Assembly: GCA_025403435.1 (NCBI GenBank)
Contig: CM046349.1
Location: 25,605,854-25,669,853 of the forward strand
Reading direction: 5' to 3'
DNA length: 64,000 bases
Source: Artocarpus heterophyllus
Taxonomy: Eukaryota; Streptophyta; Magnoliopsida; Rosales; Moraceae
The first letter of the stretch is position 1; each line of letters begins with the position of its first letter. A program made the position numbers and the translations under genes. Positions 24,721 to 37,600 of the stretch are shown here, piece by piece. A model generated the notes under the pieces. It was not told where the DNA came from, did no database searches, and worked only from the letters and a program-made list of their open reading frames with translations.

Positions 24721-27700
24721 TGTGGTTATGATGGGTGAAAATTAAAGGACCTTTAGCAAAAGAAGACCTTGTAGAATTCCCTGATTCTAATATGTTGAGT
24801 AAGAAGTTGATTGAATAGCTTCAATAAAAATAAAGGTTGTTGATACTTTCATCCACATAATCCAATATATATATATATATATTGAAATGGATGGAATTTT
24901 GATATTTGAGCATGATCCTAGAGTGACCGTAGATGGCTAGGAATGCTTCTTAGAGATTGTTCATTGCTAGAAATGTCATTCTAAACTCCAGTACTTCGAT
25001 TTACATCATCTTAATCGTGTGCCATCGGTACCAATGATTTCAAATAGAGTGGAATTAGCTCGAAGAGAGGGCACCTTTGTACTTGAAGCATAAAAACAAG
25101 TTAGGAACTAGTCTCAGATCGCTTACCAAAGGTTGGGAGCATGAGACCCAAGGCTTGGCAGAAACCGACCACCTACGGTGGCTCGTGGGGCTCATGCAGC
25201 GGCTCTGGTGATCGAGCAAAGTTGAAACTTTGGCTTCTTACATATTTCCACCCCCTGAGTCAATTGGCAGCATCAATTTCACTCAATTAGGCCTCTAAAT
25301 GTATGGGTGGAACACCCTCAAAGACAAGAACATGAGTTTCTTGATCTTGGTTCTCTGATGGAAACTCCCAATTGGCTTGTGCTTTTCATTTCTTGGAGTC
25401 CTCTAAAGGTTTTGGTACCAATTGGGTGCCTCACCATCATGTTGATCATTGAAACAACGTGGCTTCAATGACTCCAATGGCCCTCGTCGTTCTCCTCTAT
25501 GCCATGCCGTGGCGGATCAATTCAGTTTTCATGTAGATTTTCATCTACGCACCTCTCTAAATCTTTTGGGATGGGCGGTGTCAACCACCTCCTTTAGCAA
25601 GGGACCATGATGGTGCACGACAGCGGTGCACAAGTGGAGCTTTTCGATGATTGCTGAGGTGGAACAAGGCATGGATCAGGTCCTTTTTGTCATAGTAGTC
25701 ATGTAGGAACCAAAATCATATTGATCAGATGTTGGACGATGAAGATATCGTGATCAAATGTTTTAGGTTTCACTACGTTGTTGACTGGCGAGTGTGGCCT
25801 GCTCCAATGGAGCTACGGGTAGCACCACGTTGTTAAACTCAGCTCGTCACGATCTACCCATTGGTGCATAAGGTGTCATAAATGGACACTAGATTCTACA
25901 TCGGAGTTGGAAAAGAGACAGGGTAGGGAGAGAAAGTAGAGAGAAAGAGGGAAAGCTGATTTGATTGGCAGTTTTTTTTAAAATATTATTCTTGCATTTA
26001 AGGGCATTGTCGTGGGTTCTCGAAGTCTATTTTGTATCACGGTTGGGTTAATCAAATTTTGATCTGTAAACTTCAAAAATTCTACATACATAACCATTTT
26101 TCTAAAACTCTAATATTTTTTGTCAATCTAAAAATAAATAAATAATTTCTATGCTTACACCTCTACATTGTCATTAAATCACTTTCATCAATCTAAGCTT
26201 ATATTTCTGAATTCGATGATTTCATTATGAAATACTAATCCTTCACACTTTTGTCTCCAAAATTTATGATCAACTATTTTCACCATTTTTTTTAAACGTC
26301 TAAGTATAATAATCTGTATCTAAAAGCTTTGATCGAATCTTCAAATTTTGATATTTTATCCTTGTGAAACATTCCATTTGATCCAAATAATCTTTAGCTA
26401 ATCTTGAAATTTGAACCGCTAAACTAAGAACTGAAACTTAAATATGTCCTTGTATTTTTTGTATATTCATACTTATCATAAAACATACTTAGAATTCAAG
26501 CATGTTATTATTCTAAAATTCCTCACTTTTATGAGAAGAAACTTAATTTCCTTCTTCTTTTTTTTTTAATTCTTCGTTCAATAAATCCGTCGCTTTTTTA
26601 TCTTAATAAAGATTGTTTTCCTGCACCAGCTAAACATATCATAGATTTCTAATTCTATCATAAAAATAGTGGTCGTAAATTATAAAATTTTTGTAGATTA
26701 AATTAACTATTTGTAAGTCAGTTTTAATCAATTTTGAAAGCACAATTTTGTGTTTTATGGGTGAAAACCTAAATTGTTTATAATAAAAAGTCGATTATGG
26801 GTTCGTATCTAATCTATGGATACTTTTAAACTTTCCTTAATCACAATATAGATTTGTAAATATTCCTTTGTGATCTTGAGTTATCTTTGAGGCTCATGAA
26901 ATGCTTGTGGGATCCATGAAAATTTTATTATTATTATTATTATTATTCTAAACTTTACGTAATTACCAACACATGTGAATAAGTAACTGTGCCCATATAG
27001 GATATTGTTAATTGTCGAATTTCCAATAATCCTTATGGTTTAAAAATTGTTATCATGCCTTGCGATCTTCCTCAAAATTGAGATTGATCTTGCATTCACG
27101 GATATTATGATCACCATTTCTAAATTATGGTGTTAAGCTGTTGATCACTATTGATTTAAGTTTCTCTTACTAAACATACATCATGTAGGAATGCTATATA
27201 ATTATACTGAATCATAATTTCCTTTTTATCAATTAATCTCAATTTAAATATTCTAATTGAGATTCGTATAAAAAGCACTACTTTGACTCAGGCATGAAGT
27301 TATTGAATCATAAAAGCTTAGTTTAATATATTGAATAATTATTCTTAATTATGCAAGTATATTACCATAACTTAACATGTTGCTATATGTTTCATACATG
27401 AAGCACATAAAATTGTGCAATTATAACATTATTAACTAGCAAAATCTTATAGTTTACTAAGACTTTCAAACTGCACGTGAATTAAGAAAATTCAAAATTA
27501 TAAATCGTGATAAAGTTGCGATTTAACTTGTGAATTTTCTAGGCGTTACTTACATAAGGTTTTTAACCTTAAACTGAATTCTTACAGTTTCTCCTTAACA
27601 ATACTTTACACTATCGAATGTAATCTAATTATAAAATCGTAGAATTTAAGCTGTAAATCCAAGAATCTTTACGCATAAATAAATATTTGGTTTTTAAAGT

Positions 27701-27899
27701 AAACCCTTAGCTTAAAATCATAGATTCTCAAACATTTTCTTAAATCTTTACGTTCCCATATAAGCATTCCTTATAATTCTTATAGAATTTAGACCTCTAA
27801 GTTCTAAACTTGTACTTTCTTATGAATCTAACAACGTAGTTATGGAAAAATCTTTAATTAATTTTACTTATTAATTATTAGATTTTTCTAAACATTACA
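24721..27899 (-). other. Transposon-derived intergenic DNA, with a probable chromovirus-type LTR at its right end
   Basis: No gene recognised. The stretch 25,000-26,030 has more balanced composition but no long frame. From ~26,040 to 27,899 the sequence is strongly AT-rich. On the minus strand it starts TGTAATGTTTAGAAAAATC at 27,899, as an LTR would, just after the polypurine tract described next. The lower LTR boundary could not be placed. Confidence 0.35.
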
Positions 27900-27945
27900 A
27901 TCTACCCACCTTGTAAAATTTTCATCCTCGAAAATTGGGATAAAC
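27900..27945 (-). mobile_element. Polypurine tract and end of internal region of a Tekay/Del-like Gypsy element
   Basis: On the minus strand the sequence contains TTTCGAGGATGAAAATTT followed by ACAAGGTGGGTAGAT and then TGTAATG. A TTCGAGGACGAAATTT...AAGGxGGGTAGA block directly before the 3' LTR is characteristic of plant Tekay/Del chromoviruses. No intact protein of such an element remains nearby. Confidence 0.5.
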
Positions 27946-28689
27946 TAAGAATACCCTATTTCCTCATAACTTACTCCTGCGAGGCTTCTTTCATTTAGTG
28001 ATTCTACCCTATGTATCGTGATAAGGAATATGGCCTTGTTTTTCTAAGGCCTTCTTTCCCCTAGTCTAGGACTTATACTAATCCTTCTCCATGCTCTAGG
28101 TTACATATCTGCATCCAGATCATGATCTAATATATAGGGCCTTGCCTAAAGTCCATCTTCTTATAACTTCATTTATGGATTTTTATCTTCCAGTTATCAA
28201 GACTAGCGATTAATGATAGTCGAAAACATACTTATCTACTTGCTTTAAAACTTTTAAGGGTTCATAACACTTAAACTTGTCCTTTCATATCTCTTTTGCA
28301 CATGCTTTACTCCTCTTTGAAGTGCAAGCAAAAGGGAATTTGTTCCCCTTTTTCATATTTGTAAGCTCTTTCGTGGTGTTTCTCTTGTGGCCTCTTTGCT
28401 AGTCAAGAGAAAATTTTTAGCTTTAACGCAATTTGCTTAATCGTTTTGGCGATTTTCAATTGAAACTAACGTGTCTCCAACTATTTTTCTTTAAATTCTT
28501 AGAGATAAGTTAGGAGGTATTGGGATTGATGCATTTAAAGCATGTTAATTTATCCCAATTGAAGAAATAAAGTAGTGCGTTAATATTCTTTGTTGTTCTC
28601 CATGACATATATGGTAGTAGCAATTTTCAAACTAGTGAATTCCCCAACAAGGAGGAAACACCAGTTGCAAAAGGTTAGGTTTCAGGAGA
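27946..28689. other. Unassigned AT-rich sequence between chromovirus debris and the BUD31 block
   Basis: No convincing frame on either strand. It may be the degraded internal region of the Gypsy element whose polypurine tract lies at its left edge. Confidence 0.4.
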
Positions 28690-28791
28690 AGCAGATCAAT
28701 GGAAGGTTATAAGTAGCATAGCAATACAGTCACCATAATTGACGGTCATCCTAGCATAGATACGGTTACAGTTTAAAGAAAAGAACACCAA

Positions 28792-30308
28792 TCAGTCTCC
28801 GCTGGCACAGCCCCCACAACCGCAGTGCACACACTCTATAACCTTCTCCTCCCTCAGGTGTTTTGGCACTCGACAGACGCAGGTGGTCGCAAAGTTATGA
28901 TCTCTAGGCTGCATGCATCTTAAGCAGCAAAGGCGTTCATATCCAGGCTGCATCAAAAACCATGAGAAAACCATGGAGTGAAGATTTTTCCACAGAAGAG
29001 AGGATTTTTGAGAAAATTGCATATATGAATGGAAAGAAGAACAAGTTTGGAAGCAAAAAGGAAAGGAAAGATGATTAATGTCAAGTTTGGATAAGTTTTT
29101 ATAGCAATGTCTTCTTGACTATCTCAAAAGTTCCTAAAAGCATGTTATGAAGTTGATGAACCCGGTTTAATGACGTAATGCAAAGTAAACAAAAACAGAA
29201 ATTCAAACTCGAGAGCTATTCTCTACAACAAAGTTCTCATGAAGCCTCTTTATACTTGTGGACACTTTCTCCTTAAACGCACAATGTTAACTTCCAAGGT
29301 CAAACACAAAAACAAAGAGGGGTCAACCGCAACATAGTTTATCAAATAACGCTAAATTTTGTGCTAATCCAAAAGATAAAAAGTAACCCAACCCTACACA
29401 TAGTTATTGTATCAGCATGTCCTTGTCAAAACATGCCTAACTGCTTATGCTCCACTCTCCATGCGTGTGTTTTTGAAAATTGTACTCCCCGAGTTTGTAT
29501 TTGTATAAAACGCATAGATCATTTAAACTTGAGAAAGAAGCTACAACAAATCCCACTTTTTTGGGGATCAATAATGCAACGTAATTTCAGTTCTTAGATG
29601 ATGAGAAGAAACGATTTGCATCATTAAAATTTTTTCAGCTTTTGTCAAGTTGCACCTCAATTTTTTTTTTTTTTCCAACTATCGAGATCGTTTATTTCCA
29701 CCATCTAGTAGCCAAAATTTGAGCTGCATGGTACGGGCAGCCCAAAGACTAATTTTCGCAATGTACCATGGTTTTATGTTAACTTAAAGACTAGATGTTA
29801 CCACCTAAAAATTAATGCTTTAAGCAAGGCTAAACAGTTTCAAGTTCTACATTACTACTACTGCAAAAATGGCTGAATAAGGCTTTGAACAAACCTTCTT
29901 CCACTTTGCAATCAGGTTGCGGTCTGCATAACCTTGGTCCAAACAGAACTCATACAATTCCTTGGATATTTCCTTTCGCCGGTGATAAAGGTCGAAAATA
30001 TATCGGCTCTTCTGATGTGCTATTTTAAATATAGGCCACAAAGTTTCATACTTTCTCTTACCATCATGAGGATCGTTCTCAGCTGCCCAAGAAATTAAAA
30101 TCACAAAAAATGTCACCTCCATTTTCGTATTAAAATTATAGTTCTATCAAAGACCAAAAAACAGAGAAATAAGTATACTCAGCAATAAAGTGAACAGCAT
30201 GGGAACTACCAAACCTTCTCTCATCTTTGCTTGTAGTTCACGAAGAGTAGGCTCAATCAATTCCCAGCCCTCTGGGTATTTCACACGATTTGTCTTCACT
30301 TTCGGCAT
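28792..30308 (-). CDS. BUD31: BUD31 / G10 family pre-mRNA splicing factor, copy 1
   Basis: Three coding exons on the minus strand (30215-30308, 29895-30082, 28792-28947) have GT/AG borders and join to 145 residues plus stop, the normal plant length. The protein starts [20 protein letters not shown] and contains [20 protein letters not shown]. It ends with the cysteine-rich zinc-binding part ([30 protein letters not shown]). BUD31 is a nuclear component of the activated spliceosome. The 5' UTR exon probably lies at 30,903-31,040; its intron ends at 30,328, so the ATG exon starts at 30,327. One change in the Cys-rich tail (CGCGGC, where Lys or Arg is usual before the last GC) is noticeable, but all cysteines are kept. 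This looks like an expressible gene. Confidence 0.93.
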
Positions 30309-30902
30309 TCTTCTATCCGCAAAGACACTGTCAACAAAAGAACAAATTTAGTTTAAAAAAAAATAATAAAAAAATCCTAAAATCACAATCATAAGTACTT
30401 AGACGCCTCCATATTCAATGAAAAAAAAAAGTTCCTTTTTTGAGTTCTTTTATATTTCACAAACCAACCAAAAATATAATTTTCCTTTTTTGAGTTCTTT
30501 TATATTTCACAAACCAACCAAAAATAAAATTTAAGTTAACCAAAGAACAAGAATGAACGGATATGCATTGCCCAAAGTAGGGTTTTCTTTTACTTTTTCT
30601 TTTTACTGTTATTTTCATCACCAATAATTGGGAAAATTCATCATACACAATCAATCAAACACATAGCGTGCATCACATAATGAGTAAAGACCCTAACTTT
30701 CCCCATATATCATCACGCGTCAAATCAAATAAGAAAAAAAAAAGGAAATTAATGAGGAAAAAGTAACAAAGGAACGAGCTCCTTCAACTTATAAACCCTA
30801 AATGAGGTCGATTTTGCAGAACAACGTTTCAGAAACAGCAATATGCATGAATCATATACGCATGTATATACACACGAAAATAAGGAGAGCGAAAAGAGTT
30901 AC

Positions 30903-31040
30903 AGATTTTCCGGCGAAAAGAGGATGACAGAGTTCACGCACGAATCTGCTTCTGCCAAACTGGCGGAGAGGAGAAGTAGAAAAAGAATTCACAATTTTAA
31001 GGTCGGATCGTTTTTTCTCTCTTGAGATTCTTGAGAATTA
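30903..31040 (-). other. Probable 5' UTR exon of BUD31 copy 1
   Basis: On the minus strand CGCCGGAAAATCT|GTAACTC gives a donor at 30,902. The upstream ~140 bp is a CT-rich, leader-like sequence conserved in copy 2 (41,410-41,620). Start position is approximate. Confidence 0.5.
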
Positions 31041-31296
31041 GAGGTTTTTTTTTTTTTTGGTCGCTGACTTCCACTTTAGAGTTTGTAAGTTTTGCTATCA
31101 TTTAACTCATAAAACATGGTAAGACAAAAAGAAATGAGAGAGAGAGAGTGATTTATAGTTTTGATGAAATTGGCAACGCGTGAATGGTAAGAAAGGAAAC
31201 TGGGTTTTATATAGAGAGGAGTTGAGAGAGAATGTGAAGTGAAGCCTGAAAGTTAAACCATAATAAATAAAAAAAGGCCACCATATAGGTTTGCAT

Positions 31297-31400
31297 GCTC
31301 GTTTGGCCTGGTGGTGGTGAGAGTAACAATACACCCACCCTCAAGGGTGCAAAGTTCAAATCGCGCCTGCAAAATCCGAAAAATATATATATATATTTTT
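31297..31400 (+). mobile_element. Candidate tRNA-derived SINE
   Basis: TGGCCTGGTGG (31,304) resembles a pol III A box and AGTTCAAATCG (31,353) a B box. The spacing is somewhat larger than in a tRNA, and an AT-rich (AT)n/T tail follows from ~31,382. No cloverleaf can be folded convincingly, so a functional tRNA gene is unlikely. Confidence 0.45.
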
Positions 31401-31526
31401 TTAATTTTAAGTTTAAACGTACAGCTTGTCATTGAATATTTTATTACATGTTTAATTAAACTTATTAAAACATGTTAAATGTGCTAACACGAATCTAACA
31501 CATTTATTTTGTGGTTCCTTTTTTTG

Positions 31527-31625
31527 GATCTCTTTCACATGGGCCATGCATGGCTTGTGCTACCCTTTGCAAGGCTGTGGTTGCTGCTATCGGATCTCTT
31601 TCACATGGGCCATGGCTTGTGCTAG
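31527..31625. repeat. Short direct repeat around TCTTTCACATGGGCCATG
   Basis: GGATCTCTTTCACATGGGCC occurs at 31,527 and again at 31,590, each followed by ATGGCTTGTGCTA. A third related piece (TTTTGCATGGGCCATGCACG) lies at 32,428. The repeats keep short frames open on both strands, without protein similarity. Confidence 0.6.
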
Positions 31626-34600
31626 CATTTTTTTGGAGATTCAGGCCCCATAATGAGTCCAACTGTTTCACAATGAGGCCAACAAGATTCACAATACCCA
31701 ATGCCCCAGTTAGATCTGCCACCACATAGTGATCAAGTCGGCGAGAAACTGCTAGTACAGTAGAGGTAGCACAATAGATTACCGTCAATTGTGTTGGCTA
31801 CTCAGTTTTGGGTAGAATATTGTCAGTTACTAGTGGGCTATTGCTAGTATGCTAGTATGATACTCTTAGGAACATTTGTGGTACTTCAAATGTGTTGGCT
31901 GTCATATTTTTTGTAACATTTTTTTTCTTGTAGTGAATTCAATATAATGATTATAATTGTGTTATTTGTTCAAAGCTCCCAAATAAAATTAGAGAAAATT
32001 AGGGAATGGTGCCACGTATTTCACCTATTTAGTTCGGTGTCATTCTTTAGATTTTTGTCTCTGTTAAGTTAAAATACAAGGTAAAAAAGTGGAGGCATGA
32101 ATCTTTTAATGTTTTAAAAAGTGCATAACTTATCATGCTTCCCAATAGCTGAGGAGCATTCCTCTAATTCCCCAAAAGTTTTAAAATATTAAGTGATGAA
32201 GCACTAGGTTATTCATCCCAAAGGTTCAAAAGACAAAAAAAAGGTATTGTAGCAATGATCTACTTCGTGTAACGGAAAATGTTTCTTTTAAACCTTTTTG
32301 AAGTTTGGACTGTGGAATAAAAAGAGGTTGTTGATACCATTCCGTTGCCTTGCGCTCGTTGTTATCCCCATCACGCGGTTGAAGCTCTACTACCCCTTGC
32401 ACCCGTATAGTCGTTGTGATCATATCTATTTTGCATGGGCCATGCACGGCCAACTACCAGCATCTCTATGATCCCATCTCTCATTTCTCCACTATTAAAT
32501 AGAGCGCAAGAGATTATGCAAATTCAACGAAAGTACACTTAATAATCGCACAACAACAGCCATAAGCCCGAAGATCCGCTGCAACAGCAACGCCTTTGCT
32601 CTTGAGCTTGTTTATGGTCTCCCTCACCCATGTGGTCTTTTCGTCAATTGCATTGAAACCACCAAATAATACGATCTCCCAGACATGATCGACGACCAAG
32701 GAATGTCGCTGCAGTGAACAATGGTAGACCCAAGATTTTGTTTCGTAGGGACATAAGATATGAATGTGAACAATATCAAAAACCTTTAAAATATCAACTT
32801 TACTTACTTCTATAATTTTATTAACTAGCTGGAAGTAATGGTAAAAGCTCTCAACACGTTGGTGGCCCAAGCCCCTTGGCTATCCAAGGGACCACCCCTC
32901 TCCCTAAGAGTTTTCTAGTATTTTTCGCATTGGACAAGTGAAGATATCAAAATTGTAAGAAGGGATCTCTAGAATTGTACATAGGGCGCCTCAAAATGAT
33001 GGTTTGGACCTAGGATTTGACTAGATTTTGGTGTCTGTTTTTTTGGGAATTTTTATTAGATTTTTGTGGCCAAAGTTTGGGCCTTCGGGCTTTGGTTTTC
33101 TCATGGTTGATTTCTGAGAATAAAATAAAGGCTTTTATGGTTAGATTCTTCTTCACTTGTCTATTTTACCCTAATTAAATGAAAGGGTATTTACATAAAT
33201 GTCACTTTGTAAGACAATTTTTATTTATACTTCAAAATGTGAAAAATTCTTATGCTACAAACCTGATGGGACATGTTTCATGTCCTATTCAGATTTTTTC
33301 ATACGAGAATATTTTTTTCTCTCTTATTTCTATCACAACCTGACTTTTTGAGTCATTTCTTAATCACTTTTCTTTCCTAAAAACTTACTCACCTTCTTAT
33401 AGAAATTGTGAAACTTTTTTAACAGAAAACTTTTTAATTTACTTAACATCTTTAACAAATTTATTTTAGTTCGAAAAGAGTTTACAACACTTACTAAACT
33501 TATAAATACTTCCAAAAGCATTTATAATTTTTGTTTTACTTATATTATACGCTATGGTAAAGTAGATGGTTTTCTTAACATTACATACTTCAAAACATAT
33601 AATTTATAGCAGAACCAATCTCACAACGATATCCATACCCTTTGACTACAGAGTTGCTCATATTGTCGTTGCCACCTCAACAGTACATCTATTCCGGTCT
33701 CTTAGTTGGATTTTCTACGGTATGAAATAAGTAGGTGAGTTATTGCTCAGTAAGTCCAAACATAGTTCACAAAATAATTTCTATTTGTATACATAATCCA
33801 TTTATACTTTCTTATAAACTTTAATTATTCTTTTCATTTTCTTAACTTGTACTAGGGCCCATGTGTACGTGTCGAGTGCACATAAGGGTCATCGTAACAC
33901 CGTGACTATAGTAAAACTTAAAGTTCCCTAAGAGTTGGGAGGTTGGTATGATACTTCCTTATCTTACATAGTGATTTGCCAATCCTTTAAATTATGGTGT
34001 CATATCATTTATGATGCTTTAGCAACTTGAAATAAGTACATTACAAATGCATTAAATAAAATATAAAATTTATAATATATAGTTTTTGACCTTCTATTCT
34101 ATGTTGTAGGTGGGGTTCGAAACTTACTTAGATTTGATATAACATTAACCAGTTTCCCATTTCCTTTATATTTGACTAAGTGTCCTACCTGGACAATATC
34201 ACATCATTAGCTTAACTTTCTTATTATCGAACTACGCGTCGAAACGAAACTTAAGCGTTAACTACTTTATCTAGTTAATAGTTTTCTAGAAACTTGAACG
34301 TTATAAGGCTTGTTTTTCCTTATTTTATGTTGCTTTCCCATCACTAACTAGATATTGAAAAATTCTTACTAGGGGACATTTTTCTAATTAGGACGTTTTA
34401 AGGTCCGTTCAAGCCTTTATTTTGTAAAAATGACAATTTTACCCTTGATAAGTTTTAGAAAACTTTTTGAGCCCATTCTCGTCAAAAACTTGCATTATCT
34501 TGCTTATTGGAAATGGACAGAAAACCAAGGTGTCAATTTTCTTTTTGCGGAAAAACCTAGTTTTAACAAAATTTTATGGTTTTAATCTATAATACAAAAA

Positions 34601-37600
34601 TTTCAACAATTTTTGCCCCGGAAACCAAAAATGATCATTTTGTACCGTTGAGCTTGATTTTTCATTGGGATTAGCACTCTCTAAAATACATGGGTCAAAT
34701 TCCTTTAATTTTAAAATGTTTTTCTTTTTATCATTATTTTTGAAATTTTATGATTTAAACTCGTAAAATTCATAATTCATAAACTAAGCAGAATTTTCAC
34801 AAGTAGTTCATGAATTTTAACAGTTTCAATGAGTTCAATAACTTTTGTGTTTTAACTTTCCTCAAATTTTGATTATACAGGGGAGTTCTCAGCAATTCTT
34901 CAAATCTATCGAGATTGCTAAAAACTTTTCAATTTAGTCCTTTTAAAATTTCATACAACTTTGTGCACAAAAGTTGTTAGTCTCACTGGTTTGGACAAAT
35001 TTTGTTTAATTCAGAAAATAAATCATCCTCTAAGTCCACCAAAATCATTCATCTTTGAAAAACATTAAAACTTTGTTTTAGAGCAAAGTTTTCAAACTTT
35101 GATTTTTAATATGAAAACCCTAGTTTCTAATATCAAGTATCAACATCACACACATAATGTAACACATAATTGTATCATAGAGCCTTTTTAACATGCCATA
35201 GTCCATACTTAACAAATACATGCCAAATTTAATGAAAAACAACAACAAAATTTAAAGCATAGGTTAAAGGTTTTATCCAAGGATATATAAGCTTGGTAAG
35301 TCTCATAAAGAGGCTTGATCTTGTCTAACTTCTCTTGACACAAATCATAACAAAACCCATCAAAATGCCCTCCAAAAACTCAAGGAAACACTAAAAACAT
35401 ATCAGGAAAAAGTCTAGAGTTTACGTCCAAAGTTGCTAATTTTAAAGCAAACAATTGAACTTGCTTAGAAGATGGATTTTTGTGGTTGTTTTGAGCAAAA
35501 TAATGGAACATCAAGAAAGGCTATCAATTTTTGCTAAAGGAAATAGAGGGTTTTTTTCTTCATGGGTCATGCATGTATGGAGGAGAGAAAGATTTTTACC
35601 TGACATTGATTATGGACTAACTTAGTCATCACTTTTTGGTTAATTTAGAGCTAAAAATTGGCTCAAAAGTAGTGGCTAAAACCAGCCACACCTAGGAGGA
35701 GACGTGGGTCATTTTTTTCCTTTTGGGTGTCCCATGGTTGGTCCCATAACTTTTAAAATAGTCAAATTTTATTTTGCACTGTATTTTTCTTATAACATCA
35801 ATATAAAATTGAAACAATACTTACTTTAAACAGTCTAGAGTATATTGACTTATTTTTTACCTACCTTTTTTTATTCCCAATACAATATTTTATAAATCTG
35901 TATTTGTACTTTATCAATACAATTATACTATACAGTGTACCCTTTTACTTTTGTGTCTTTCCATACTGTATTCCATGAACAAATGGATTGTAGACACAAA
36001 AATCTTTACCCATTTAATTGGCTAGCAACTGACCAAATTTATATTGTTTTAGACTATGGCATAATTTTCTCCTTCGGTTAACATATTTTTCCTTTATTAA
36101 TTTATACCATAAATTTATAATTAATGTGATAAAAATTTCACCTTAAGAGTATTTCATAAATTTTTGAATATTTAAACTCACGAAATTTGCATATTAAAAA
36201 TACTTTGAATTGCATCAAATTTATAGGCATAATACACGTTAATATTATTTGTAAATAATTAACAATTTATCATAATTTTACAAAAGATGATTTATCGAGG
36301 AAAATTCATTAATTAAATCTAAATTAATTTATAGATTTAAATTAATAATTTTCTAGTATATTAAATTTTCTCTCTCTCTCCCCGCTGCCCCTAGCTCATC
36401 TCCAGTTTACTTGTGATGTTGCTAGCGGCCACTATACAACACAACAATAAAGTTTAGTAAATCATGCGATGTCGATCTTCATTGGATCTGGCCGCTAATC
36501 TCTATTGATGCTTACGATCTCTGCTAGAAGATAGAGGCCAAAATTTTGCTTTATCATATCCGACTAACTTATAGGTCTTTGATCTTTCTCCACTCAATCT
36601 CTCGTTGACGGCACTACATAATAGGCGACATCAATCAGACCTCGTAGATCAAGCCATTCCTTATTGATCATCATTAGAGGTCCGAGATCTGCCAAAGATC
36701 ACAACGTAGAATCGACGTCGAGCTTTGTCATTGATCAAAACCATACTTTGTTGGAGATCACCAAAGCTCAGTTGATTTTCATCATGTTGGATCTTAGGTA
36801 TTAGAGAGAGATAGTGAGAGAGAGAAATTGTCAGGATGCACGTAAGCGTACATGTTTGCAAGTAACAAAGTCAAAGTAAAGCATCATTTGTAAGTAATTG
36901 ATTTTCTAAAAATTAACCAATTACCATAACTACAACAACTCTAATTTTATCTAGGCAATTCCAATTTATAAAAATAACTAAAACAATTAATTAAACTAAA
37001 TTCAAACAAGTAATTAAAGTTGTGAATTAGAGAAAAGGATTAAAGGGAACTCGATGACATGAAAGGCTAACGGGTTTTGATTTCACTTGACTTGATTGTG
37101 TAGTCCAATTCAATAGCTTGTTGATTGTTTTTATTTAAATCATTAATCGTGGGTTTTTGATTTTTAACTTCATTCCCTCTCCTGAGTACTGAGCAAAATA
37201 TATACAAAACTAACCAAATTAATATCCCCATTAACTCATTCAATTAGGCATTTATTACGCACAAACCTACACTAGTGATTACCCAAGTATAATGGCCTCC
37301 CAAACTTAATATACTATAAGTTGTGTTTTTCAAGTCTTGACATATGGAAATGACTTTTTCAAGACTAAATCCACACATCTAAAATTTCTAATTATTAGCA
37401 AACAAACTAGAACATAAGCATGGAGAAACACAAATGATTTGGAAATAAAATTCAATCAACAATAAGTTAAAAGATTCAAAACATAATCAATAACAAGCTA
37501 CATCAATCCTCTAGCTTGAGAAGTTTAGCTAAATAGAAAATCTCATATCTATAGCTAAAATCACTTCACAAACCAAATGCATGTTACGCTTTATTCAAGG

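Larger units (their letters stand above)
28690..31165. repeat. Segmental duplication, copy 1 (contains BUD31-1)
   Basis: This ~2.5 kb block aligns base for base with 39,265-41,776 over exons, introns, UTRs and 3' flank, with only scattered substitutions and small indels. The left end is near GTAGCATAGCAATA (28,709) and the right end is at GATTTATAGTTTTGATGA (31,150-31,166). Both arms have the same orientation, about 10.6 kb apart. Confidence 0.9.

Noticed and set aside
31297..31380. tRNA gene
   Set aside because: Only A- and B-box-like strings are present; anticodon and acceptor stems do not pair, so it was called SINE-like instead.
32514..32870. 118-codon minus-strand frame
   Set aside because: Some stretches look protein-like (VWEIVLFGGFNAIDEKTT), but I could not match it to a family or find adjoining exons; the surroundings are repeat debris.
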